Below are positions 17,563 to 24,321 of a stretch of 64,000 bases of DNA, in pieces. The notes below the pieces were generated by a model. That model was not told where the DNA came from. It was given only the letters and a program-made list of their open reading frames with translations, and searched no databases. This DNA is from JBAXTZ01 sp041666525. GTDB lineage: Bacteria; Bacillota; Negativicutes; JBAXTZ01. The DNA is taken from positions 13,871 to 77,870 of the forward strand of contig JBAYGT010000010.1 of assembly GCA_041666525.1 (NCBI GenBank), given 5' to 3'. The position numbers and the translations under genes were made by a program. Numbering within the stretch: position 1 is the first letter of the stretch; each line of letters starts with the position of its first letter.

Positions 17563-17606
17563 AATTCGCAAAAAAAAATAAATTCATACACTTCGAAACT
17601 TTTCAC

Positions 17607-17635
17607 ATTATATAAAACAACAATATAGAAGTCAA
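17607..17635 (-). promoter_or_regulatory. sigma-A promoter of the LacI-led operon
   Basis: The minus strand shows TTGACT, a 17-base spacer and a consensus TATAAT box, reading into the operator and the LacI gene. Confidence 0.85.
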
Positions 17636-17640
17636 CAAAA

Positions 17641-17671
17641 AAACCGCGGCGTTGAAATAATCCGACGCGGT
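17641..17671 (-). terminator. terminator after the ABC-F gene
   Basis: AACCGCG and CGCGGTT pair around a 17-base loop and are followed on the minus strand by TTTTTTG. It ends the GNAT-rsgA-ABC-F transcript just before the next promoter. Confidence 0.75.
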
Positions 17672-17698
17672 TCCTGCTTTTTGATTTCAGTTTCCCAC

Positions 17699-19213
17699 TC
17701 ACGCCATTTCTAGCGCAGCGTTCTTGATGAACAACAGCTTATCAGCAACATTTTCGACAAAGCGCTGGTCATGGCTTATCAACGCGTAGCCGCCGGAAAA
17801 CTCCTGCAACATTTTCTCCATAATCATAATCGTATCCACATCCAAATGCGATGTCGGCTCATCCATGAAGATAAATTCGGCATTGCTTAAGATACACAAC
17901 ACCAGTGCTGCGCGCATAAGTTCACCGTAGGAAAACGCGGATAGTGGTTTTTTCACCTGCTCGCCCCAGATTCCGGCAGCTCCCAAATATCTTCTGACAA
18001 CAGCTTCATTAATGCCAGCAACAATAAAATTATTCAACAAACTGCGTTCATCACGCCAAAAACTTTTTAACCCCTGCGGAATGTAGAACCAGTTTACCGC
18101 ATTAGACACTCGCGCTTCACCGCCATCCACCATCAAGTGCCCCGTCAATATTTTCATCAACGTACTTTTACCGCTGCCATTTTCGCCAAGAAAACACACC
18201 CGGTCACGCGTTGACAGTACGCAAGACAATCCGTCAAACAGCTTCGCGTGGTCTGGATAAGCAAACGTCACACTGCGCAACTCACTGACGGTTTTGTTGC
18301 TTACCTTATAACCCGGAAACGACAGATTCGGCACTGTTTCCGGCCGCGGTTTGCACCGCTCTAGCTCCTGAATTTTTTCACCAATGCGTTTGCGCTGCTG
18401 CAACGACCGCTTCATCAGCCGTGCGGCCTGCGCGCCGATTGCGCCGCGATCGCGCATATTTGTATCTGTAGCACCTTTGCCGTATTTGGCGCTCTCACAG
18501 CGTTCCGACCAGCGTTTTTTGCGTTCGGCATCCTGCTTTAGTTGATTAATTTTGTTTTTTATCGTTGCGGCTTCACGAACTTTCCCTTCCATCGTTGACT
18601 GATACAAGTTAAATGATTCAGACCAGCCGCCAGCACTGCTGAAAATACCGTTTCTGGTAAAATATATGGTTTTATCGGCGTGATTGTCGATAAGGCTGCG
18701 GTCGTGGCTGATAAGAACAATGCTTTTTCCTTGCGCCAGCAAGTCATCAACCGCAACGTCAAGAGCAGCAATTCCGGAAAAATCAAGATAGTTCGTCGGT
18801 TCGTCGAAAATATAAAAGTCGGCATTGCGCCGCAGCGTTGCCGCAATGCGCAATTTCTGCCGTTGACCTTCGGACGGTTTGCGGCCAAATTCAAACTGTC
18901 CGTCAAAAAACAAATTCTGCCAATAATCATCTCTACCGGCAATGAAATCGTCTTCTGTTGTTGCGCTTTGCGGCAGCCATGCCACAGAAATATTTTTTGC
19001 AAAGATCAGCGTTCCATTAACGGTTAATCCGCTTCTGTGCGGCATCCCCGCGGCTTGCCGGTACAGATATTCGGCAAAACTACTCTTGCCGCAACCATTC
19101 GCCCCGGCAATCGCCAGACACTCACCGCGTTGCAAAGAAAAACTAAGGCCTGAAAACAGCTCACGGTCTTCCGCCGAGATAGTCATCCCAAAGTTTTTAC
19201 AGGTACAAAGCAT
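17699..19213 (-). CDS. ABC-F family ATPase (ribosome-associated, possible antibiotic resistance factor)
   Basis: This is a soluble protein of about 504 residues with two ATPase domains and no membrane segments. Domain 1 has GANGCGKSS and a divergent signature (PSEGQRQKLRIA) with FDEPTNYLD; a charged linker follows (roughly residues 210-300, rich in Arg/Lys and helical); domain 2 has GENGSGKST, SYGELMRAAL and MDEPTSHLD. ABC-F proteins bind the ribosomal E site and either tune translation or eject antibiotics. I prefer the ATG at 19213; an in-frame GTG 18 bases upstream is possible. It is third in an operon with GNAT and RsgA, behind a leader-peptide attenuator, which favours an inducible protection role. 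Confidence 0.85.
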   Translation of the reverse strand: MLCTCKNFGMTISAEDRELFSGLSFSLQRGECLAIAGANGCGKSSFAEYLYRQAAGMPHRSGLTVNGTLIFAKNISVAWLPQSATTEDDFIAGRDDYWQNLFFDGQFEFGRKPSEGQRQKLRIAATLRRNADFYIFDEPTNYLDFSGIAALDVAVDDLLAQGKSIVLISHDRSLIDNHADKTIYFTRNGIFSSAGGWSESFNLYQSTMEGKVREAATIKNKINQLKQDAERKKRWSERCESAKYGKGATDTNMRDRGAIGAQAARLMKRSLQQRKRIGEKIQELERCKPRPETVPNLSFPGYKVSNKTVSELRSVTFAYPDHAKLFDGLSCVLSTRDRVCFLGENGSGKSTLMKILTGHLMVDGGEARVSNAVNWFYIPQGLKSFWRDERSLLNNFIVAGINEAVVRRYLGAAGIWGEQVKKPLSAFSYGELMRAALVLCILSNAEFIFMDEPTSHLDVDTIMIMEKMLQEFSGGYALISHDQRFVENVADKLLFIKNAALEMA

Positions 19214-19249
19214 ATAACCACCATTTTTCACCTTTCGCGCTGTCCATAT

Positions 19250-20320
19250 TTATCGTCCCGGCTTGCGATTCGCCCGGATTGATTTATGAATTTGTTTAAA
19301 AAATTCAGTTTTTTGTGCCCGATGACCGCTCGGATCTTCAGCATAAGATAATTCCTGTTGAAATTTTACATAGCGCTTGTAGCGCTTATCTGACAATTCG
19401 CCATTAGCCAATGCTGCACGGATAGCGCAACCCGGTTCACCGTTATGACGGCAGTCGGAAAAGCGGCAAGCATCCGCCAGCTGTTCGATATCTTCAAACA
19501 TTTCAGCAACAGATTCACCCGCATCCACCAAGCCTAGTTCGCGCATTCCCGGCGTATCGAGATACAAGCCGCCGCCCGGCAACAGGATTAGCTCGCGATG
19601 TACTGTAGTGTGCCGCCCGCGCGCATCATCTTCACGAATTGCCGCAACCTTCATTATTTCCTGACCAAACAATGCATTCACCAAACTGGATTTGCCAACG
19701 CCGGACGAGCCGAGCGCAACAACCGTATTGCCCTGTGCAAAATACGGCGCAAGTTGCTCCATTCCGGCGCCGTCAACCACACTCACTGCATATACTGGAA
19801 CGTGACCTGCTACCGCCCGGCAAATTTCCAGCTGTAATTCCACATCCGGACACAAATCGGCTTTCGTCAGCACCACCACAATATCGGCACCACTTTCTTT
19901 CGCCATCACCAGATAGCGCTCCAGCCGGGCAATATTGTAATCCCTGTTCAGCGACATACAGACAAACACCGTATCGAAATTTGCCGCCACAATCTGAATC
20001 GCCGCAGCATGCCATTGATCAGCGCGATAAAAAACTGTCTTCCGCGGCAATAATTCGTGAATAACCGCCAAATCGTTGGTTTTGGCAATCTGCACCAGTA
20101 CATAATCACCCACCGCCGGATATCCGCCTTTAGCATCCAGGTCATAGCGGTATTTGCCGGAAAGATCTGCGCGATATTCACCGCTTGCGGTTACCACCTG
20201 CCAACTGGACTTGTGCTGCGCAACCACTCTCGCCGCGGCATATCCAAATGGCGTTGTTGGCATTTCAATGCTTTTTATATATTTCAGATAACCATAATCA
20301 TTCAATAAACTACTATTCAT
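19250..20320 (-). CDS. rsgA: ribosome small subunit-dependent GTPase A
   Basis: The 356-residue protein is the circularly permuted GTPase RsgA, which acts in late 30S maturation. It has an OB-like N-terminal domain (VVTASGEYRADLSGKYRY), the G4 motif VLTKADL early, the G1 loop ALGSSGVGKSSLVN after it, G3 DTPGMRELGL, and a C-terminal zinc finger with CRFSDCRHNGEPGCAI. The ATG at 20320 follows AAGGGG; the start overlaps the end of the GNAT gene. Its presence between a GNAT and an ABC-F, not with rsgA's usual neighbours, suggests a second, stress-linked copy. Confidence 0.93.
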   Translation of the reverse strand: MNSSLLNDYGYLKYIKSIEMPTTPFGYAAARVVAQHKSSWQVVTASGEYRADLSGKYRYDLDAKGGYPAVGDYVLVQIAKTNDLAVIHELLPRKTVFYRADQWHAAAIQIVAANFDTVFVCMSLNRDYNIARLERYLVMAKESGADIVVVLTKADLCPDVELQLEICRAVAGHVPVYAVSVVDGAGMEQLAPYFAQGNTVVALGSSGVGKSSLVNALFGQEIMKVAAIREDDARGRHTTVHRELILLPGGGLYLDTPGMRELGLVDAGESVAEMFEDIEQLADACRFSDCRHNGEPGCAIRAALANGELSDKRYKRYVKFQQELSYAEDPSGHRAQKTEFFKQIHKSIRANRKPGR

Positions 20321-21104
20321 GGTTTTTCCCCTTATCATTGAACTGTACATTCAATACCCGTGTTTTTGTAACATAGCCTGCGCTCTCTAATGTTCGTTTA
20401 CTGTTGTTGTTATAATACCAGCAGCCGGAATTCAACCGAACGCCCGCTTGTTTGCAGATATCTTTGAGATGCAGAATGATACTTCTGCCTACACCGCGTT
20501 GACGATGTTTCGGATGAACAAACATTCCTGTCCCCCAACTATTTTTAATAATTCGATTCTTTACAATAACACCCATACCAAGAAATACACCATCATCACG
20601 CAAAATATATAATTCACCGTTCGCAACACGCTCCGCATAACGGTCGATAAAATCACCGGCAATCCGTATGATTTCCGCCAGATCTGAATTGGTTGCTTTG
20701 TTCAGTAACTCACGAGGATATTCTGCCGGTCTTACCGCAACTCCACTATCCGTAAATTCATACGATTGCAAATCAACTGCTTTATGATTATCCATACACA
20801 ACGACAGGAGCAGCTCGTCACAGCTAGGGACAAGTGCGTTTTCAACAGAATGCTTTTCCAAAATTTCTTTGAAAACATGACCGGAATAGCGCTGTTCCCT
20901 CGTCGGCATATAAAACTGGGTAAGCGTCTTACCATCACTAATACCATAATAGCCGATATGTTTATCGTTTCTGAAGATAGAAAAAATATCGGACGCCAAA
21001 ATATGATCTTCCAAAAAATCGCAGTATATCGATGATAAAGATTCTATGTACTCCGAAAAATACAAGCCGTTTTCCGTCATGGATGACTTTACAAAATTAA
21101 ACAT
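20313..21104 (-). CDS. GNAT-family N-acetyltransferase
   Basis: The 263-residue protein has its acetyltransferase domain in the C-terminal half. GMFVHPKHRQRGVGRSIILHL is the acetyl-CoA-binding motif A, followed by NSGCWYYNNNSKRTLESAGYV, typical of GNAT enzymes. The N-terminal 120 residues are less conserved. GGAGAA precedes the ATG. It is the first gene after the tandem terminators of the 21.5-kb leader and its stop overlaps rsgA. Substrate unknown; drug or amino-group acetylation is possible. Confidence 0.8.
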   Translation of the reverse strand: MFNFVKSSMTENGLYFSEYIESLSSIYCDFLEDHILASDIFSIFRNDKHIGYYGISDGKTLTQFYMPTREQRYSGHVFKEILEKHSVENALVPSCDELLLSLCMDNHKAVDLQSYEFTDSGVAVRPAEYPRELLNKATNSDLAEIIRIAGDFIDRYAERVANGELYILRDDGVFLGMGVIVKNRIIKNSWGTGMFVHPKHRQRGVGRSIILHLKDICKQAGVRLNSGCWYYNNNSKRTLESAGYVTKTRVLNVQFNDKGKNHE

Positions 21105-21326
21105 TTTTTTATTCTCCTGATTTTTGATTTTTTAAACAATCCAATAAAATTGGATTTTGCACAATTCAGATTGCTCTTTCATTTTCTCGTTTTAAACGCG
21201 CATTAAGACGAACCGTTAATTGTTCTTTGTGAAGCGCGCAAAAAGCAAATCGGCATGTCTGAACGAAGTGAGTTTGCCGTTTGCTGCAAGCGAACATTAG
21301 AACAATAGGTAAAGGCTTACAGCGCT

Positions 21327-21383
21327 TGATTTTTTGCTTCATTTTGCATCAAGGCAAAAGAAGGCGCGGGAGCGAAAACTACG
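21327..21383 (+). repeat. dispersed intergenic repeat, copy 1
   Basis: The stretch GATTTTTTGCTTC through ATCAAG to GCGAAAACTACG resembles the reverse strand of 37784-37840, including a hairpin made of the CTTCATTTTGC and GGCAAAAGAAG arms. Similarity extends about 40 bases further upstream. The remainder of the 21105-21436 gap holds no gene that I can support. Confidence 0.5.
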
Positions 21384-21436
21384 TTTTTGTTTTTTTTATT
21401 AGTTTACCAAGTAAACTTGTCTTATATAAAACAAAA

Positions 21437-21462
21437 CGCCCTCTCCCAACGGGAAGAGGGCG
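21437..21462 (-). terminator. second of two tandem terminators before the GNAT operon
   Basis: CGCCCTCTTCCC and GGGAGAGGGCG pair around GTT on the minus strand, followed by TTTTGTTTTAT. The arms are nearly the same sequence as those of the terminator 60 bases upstream, so the four arms can pair in alternative ways. Confidence 0.75.
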
Positions 21463-21520
21463 TAAGTGTGCGTCGGCACACCAAAGCTCAACTGTTTCGC
21501 ATGGCAATCGCCACAAAAAA

Positions 21521-21548
21521 CGCCCTCTTCCGTCACCGGAAAAGGGCG
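21521..21548 (-). terminator. attenuator terminator after the 22-codon leader
   Basis: On the minus strand CGCCCTTTTCCG-GTGA-CGGAAGAGGGCG (one mismatch) is followed by TTTTTT. It begins 23 bases after the leader stop codon. Confidence 0.85.
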
Positions 21549-21570
21549 TGAATAACACACACAACGCGGA

Positions 21571-21639
21571 TTAACTAACCGCGCACACTTTTACCGGGAC
21601 AGCAATATTCATGACAAATACACAGCTCATATCAATCAT
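21571..21639 (-). CDS. 22-residue leader peptide of the GNAT-rsgA-ABC-F operon
   Basis: A 22-codon frame starts MIDMSCVFVMNI and ends KVCAVS. The ribosome binding site is strong (GGAGGGACAG), and a consensus-like promoter lies 50 bases upstream. The frame is followed by two terminators and then the stress operon. This is the layout of translational attenuators in which a stalled ribosome prevents terminator folding. Two cysteines and several valines are the only notable residues. It could instead respond to ribosome-targeting drugs by stalling, as leaders of other ABC-F genes do. Confidence 0.7.
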   Translation of the reverse strand: MIDMSCVFVMNIAVPVKVCAVS

Positions 21640-21687
21640 CTTCTGTCCCTCCTTCGTTCGTCTTTTGACGAAATATATTCGCCTATA

Positions 21688-21716
21688 AAAATACATGATA
21701 AAAGTACGTCTGTCAA
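21688..21716 (-). promoter_or_regulatory. promoter of the leader/GNAT operon
   Basis: TTGACA and TATTTT are separated by 17 bases on the minus strand, 50 bases before the leader peptide start. Confidence 0.6.
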
Positions 21717-21757
21717 GCAAAAGTCAGTCGCATGAATTAAATTCAATATTATTCATA

Positions 21758-23006
21758 CTATCTTATCCGTTCAATTTCTCTGACACCGTCCATATAGTCG
21801 ATCAACTTTTCGGGGATTTTTATGCCGCCGTCAGCCGTTTGATAGTTTTCCATGATTGCCAATATCAACCGGTCAGTAAATCCGGTCGCCGAGATGGTGT
21901 AAGGAAACCCCTTTTGTCCGGCAATTTTGTAGCGGATATTCCCCCGGCGAGTTTGATAGTCGAGAATATTGGTGTTGGAAGTCAGCTCGCGATAGCGCCC
22001 CTGTCCCGGAAACCAACCCTCAACATCGTATTTTATGCTACCCGGCGCACCGGTGTCACCGGCAGCTGACAAAATCGTCCGATAAGGTATACCCAGCTCA
22101 TCCAAAATTCTTTCTTCGTTTTCCAAACACTTTTTATGCCAGTATTCCACATCCTCTGGCAAACAATAAACAATTTGTTCCATTTTGTAAAACTGATGCA
22201 CCCGAAATACGCCGTTAACGTCCCGTCCGGCGCTGCCAATTTCGGTGCGAAAACACATCGAATCACCCAGATACAGCAACGGAAGCTGTGTAAAAACTTC
22301 ATCCATGTGCATACCCAACAGTGATTGTTCGCTCGTTCCAATTAGCGATAAATCTTCTTCTTCAATTTTAAAATTGTCTTTTTGGGCAAACGGCAGATAC
22401 CCCGACGTAAACAGTGTCCGTTTTTGCGCCAAAAATGGCGGTGAAATCAGTTCAAATCCTTGTCCGCGTGTTCAAACACGCGAACATCCGCGCCAGCGCC
22501 CAACGCAACTGAACGAATTCGTTTTTGTAACAGCAGAATCTCGTTTTGGCAGTTTTTACACCGCGCGGGATATCGATCAAATTCAGAATTTCACCCAGCT
22601 GTTCATGCGTCTTTGGTTGAAAATCAAATTTCCGAATAGCTCCGTGTTCGTAAAGTGTAACATTGTTTTCTTCGCCACCCTCCGGTACCCGTGCATCCAG
22701 CATATTAGGAATAACGGATAATTGTTCGTTTAAAAACAAAGTACACTCCCGCAGCTCATCTTCGAGAATTTTGATTTGCTGCTTGTTTTTTAACGCCTCG
22801 GTTCGTACCACTTCAATATCCGGATTGTTCACCCCGGATTTTGCATACAGATTGTGCTGATGACGCAACTCATCAATCTCCCGCGCTAACTGGTTTTTTC
22901 TTTGCGCCCGTTGCACAAGTCCGTAAATATCCGCTTCACAACCACGTTTACGGCAATTAGCTATTACGAGTTCAGTGTTATTTATGATGAAGTTTATATC
23001 CAACAT
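21758..23006 (-). pseudogene. serS: seryl-tRNA synthetase, interrupted by a +1 frameshift
   Basis: Two frames together give a nearly complete SerRS. The first (23006 to about 22460) holds the N-terminal coiled-coil tRNA-binding arm and reaches QLRWALARMFACLNTR. The second continues with GQGFELISPPFL and goes on through motif 2 (CFRTEIGSAGRDVNGVFRVHQF) and motif 3 (ATGFTDRLILAIMENYQ). The switch needs one extra base to be skipped near 22465. A perfect inverted repeat, CGCGTGTT-CA-AACACGCG, lies exactly there. Everything else is intact. It may be a sequencing or assembly error, a recent mutation, or a dispensable second copy. A Ser-rich leader peptide and terminator precede it. Confidence 0.85.
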
Positions 23007-23032
23007 TTTGCTTTTCTCCTAAATTAAAAAAA

Positions 23033-23060
23033 CGCCCTTCCCGTCCTGCGGAAAGAGCGC
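23033..23060 (-). terminator. attenuator terminator before serS
   Basis: On the minus strand GCGCTCTTTCCG pairs imperfectly with CGGGAAGGGCG and is followed by TTTTTTTAA, 27 bases after the leader stop codon and just before the serS ribosome binding site. Confidence 0.75.
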
Positions 23061-23087
23061 ATAAACCATGCTCGTGAATATAGTTAC

Positions 23088-23180
23088 CTAAATCAAGGTA
23101 CGACTATCCACACTCCGCCAGAACAACAATGTCTGGAGTTGGTAATAGTATTGACTTGAATAACTACTATACTTTTTCAT
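23088..23180 (-). CDS. serS leader peptide, 30 residues, rich in serine
   Basis: The frame starts MKKYSSYSSQYYYQ and ends SVDSRTLI. Six of 30 codons are serine (five AGT, one TCA), four of them within codons 5-9. The ribosome binding site is AGGAGGGACAG. With a terminator between it and the seryl-tRNA synthetase gene, this is a textbook arrangement for ribosome-mediated attenuation that senses charged tRNA-Ser. Five tyrosine codons are also present and may matter. Confidence 0.8.
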   Translation of the reverse strand: MKKYSSYSSQYYYQLQTLLFWRSVDSRTLI

Positions 23181-23223
23181 CAGCTGTCCCTCCTGCGGAA
23201 TATTTTTAATTTATATTGACCGT

Positions 23224-23252
23224 AGCTTACGCTTTTTAAAAAAATATGTCAA
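23224..23252 (-). promoter_or_regulatory. promoter of the serS leader
   Basis: TTGACA, 17 bases, then TAAGCT on the minus strand, ending about 45 bases before the leader start. The -10 box is weak. Confidence 0.5.
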
Positions 23253-23325
23253 GAAAATTTCTGAACGTTGAAAAATGCATTATCCTATTGGCATTCTCTT
23301 CTCCCTTTTAATTCGGAGTGTTATA

Positions 23326-23352
23326 ATGAAAAGCACAAAATCGAAAAGTTAA
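23326..23352 (+). CDS. possible 8-codon leader ORF (MKSTKSKS)
   Basis: CGGAG lies eight bases before an ATG that opens an eight-codon frame ending 14 bases before the next gene. It may couple translation of the following membrane protein or be chance. Confidence 0.3.
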   Translation: MKSTKSKS

Positions 23353-23366
23353 ATACGAGGTGAAAT

Positions 23367-23876
23367 ATGAAAGCGCGATCTTCTCTTCGTACAGCTCTCG
23401 TCGACAAACCCTGCCACTGGCTTAAAAACCTCTTCCACAGCGAAGCCTTCAAAATATTATTGGGGGTCTGTTTCGGTTCTTTGTTAACGTTTGGTTGTTC
23501 ATATTATATTTTGAACAAACAAATCGAAGTAGATAATCACCGATTCTTATTGCAACAAAGAATCCAACTCATCGAACAAATGGCATCGCTCGCAGCTGAA
23601 CAACAGCACATAAAAGATTTATGGTTGCCTTATAAAAACAATTTCGAGAAAACCGGAGCTATTTCATGCAACGCGCAACAAAATGATGTTTTCCAAAAAA
23701 TGACTGATTATAATGCACGCTACTATTCCAACGTAATACTAATTTCACATTTTTTTGGTAAAGATGTTGCTGAAAAGCTGAAAGCAATGGATCATGCTAA
23801 GGCTTGGGAAATAAAAAAAGAAGAGTATAACGCACTAATCGACGCGATGTGCTCAAAAATCGATTTACCTGAGTAA
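23367..23876 (+). CDS. unrecognised single-pass membrane protein, 169 residues
   Basis: A GAGGTG site precedes the ATG. Residues 1-28 are basic and polar, residues 29-49 form one membrane helix (ILLGVCFGSLLTFGCSYYIL), and the rest is helical and charged (EVDNHRFLLQQRIQLIEQM, then AAEQQHIKDLW), probably a coiled coil. A terminator follows. I do not recognise the family. It is on the same strand as the peptide cluster that begins 200 bases further on, but the terminator and the cluster's own promoter separate them. Confidence 0.7.
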   Translation: MKARSSLRTALVDKPCHWLKNLFHSEAFKILLGVCFGSLLTFGCSYYILNKQIEVDNHRFLLQQRIQLIEQMASLAAEQQHIKDLWLPYKNNFEKTGAISCNAQQNDVFQKMTDYNARYYSNVILISHFFGKDVAEKLKAMDHAKAWEIKKEEYNALIDAMCSKIDLPE

Positions 23877-23904
23877 TTGAAGTTTTTTGAAATCATTACC
23901 TCTT

Positions 23905-23942
23905 GCCGTCCGAGCGATTATTTTCGTTTGAACGGCTTTTTT
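23905..23942 (+). terminator. terminator of the 169-residue protein gene
   Basis: GCCGTCCGAGCG pairs with CGTTTGAACGGC (one mismatch and some G-U pairs) and is followed by TTTTTT. Confidence 0.65.
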
Positions 23943-23969
23943 AATCCGGACAAAATGGCACAATTAACT

Positions 23970-24034
23970 CTTACGTAATTCTAACATTTCGCTAACGTCA
24001 CACCAAACATCGACGCTAAATCAATTGTTATACT
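23970..24034 (+). promoter_or_regulatory. activator-type promoter of peptide precursor A
   Basis: CTTAC at 23970, CTAAC at 23981 and CTAAC at 23992 are spaced exactly 11 bp apart; 32 bases later comes TATACT (24029-24034). There is no good -35 box. Direct repeats of one helical turn upstream of such a promoter are what OmpR/PhoB-type regulators bind, and one is encoded at 29375-30076. The same layout recurs at 26065 and 27608. Confidence 0.75.
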
Positions 24035-24076
24035 AAGCACAGAAAACAACATTACGACAAGAAGGAGGAAAGTGCG

Positions 24077-24193
24077 ATGTTAAAGAAAGTTTATTGCAGC
24101 AACCAACCGGACGTCTCCTGGAAATGCCTGGCCTGCGTAATTCCGCGACCGAAACCAGTAGCTCTGTCCATCAGCCTGCCGTTCAATTCCTGA
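24077..24193 (+). CDS. putative RiPP precursor A, 38 residues
   Basis: A strong AGGAGG site precedes a 38-codon frame beginning MLKKVYCSNQPDVSWKCLAC and ending VALSISLPFNS. Residues 1-6 and the CLxC motif at 17-20, followed by a hydrophobic residue and Ile, are shared with precursor B. A third cysteine is at 7. The C-terminal part is proline-rich (IPRPKP). There is no double-glycine cleavage site. It lies under the repeat-controlled promoter and is followed by a terminator, then by the exporter and the radical SAM maturase, which makes it the likely substrate of both. Confidence 0.75.
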   Translation: MLKKVYCSNQPDVSWKCLACVIPRPKPVALSISLPFNS

Positions 24194-24243
24194 TTTCCCG
24201 CCTGAATCAACTGACATAAAGAAAACGCCCGCAAGCATAGCGA

Positions 24244-24277
24244 CAGCCGGAATGATCAATACATTCCGGCTGTTTTT
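24244..24277 (+). terminator. partial terminator between precursor A and the exporter
   Basis: An 11-bp perfect stem CAGCCGGAATG/CATTCCGGCTG is followed by TTTTT. No promoter is evident before the exporter gene, so read-through past this hairpin probably sets a high precursor to exporter ratio. Confidence 0.85.
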
Positions 24278-24321
24278 CCAAACACTGCAGCTTAGCTGGA
24301 GACACCGAAAGGAGCAACACC

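Noticed and set aside
21379..21564. Minus-strand frame of 61 codons across the tandem terminators
   Set aside because: It consists of the two terminator hairpins read through and has no ribosome binding site.
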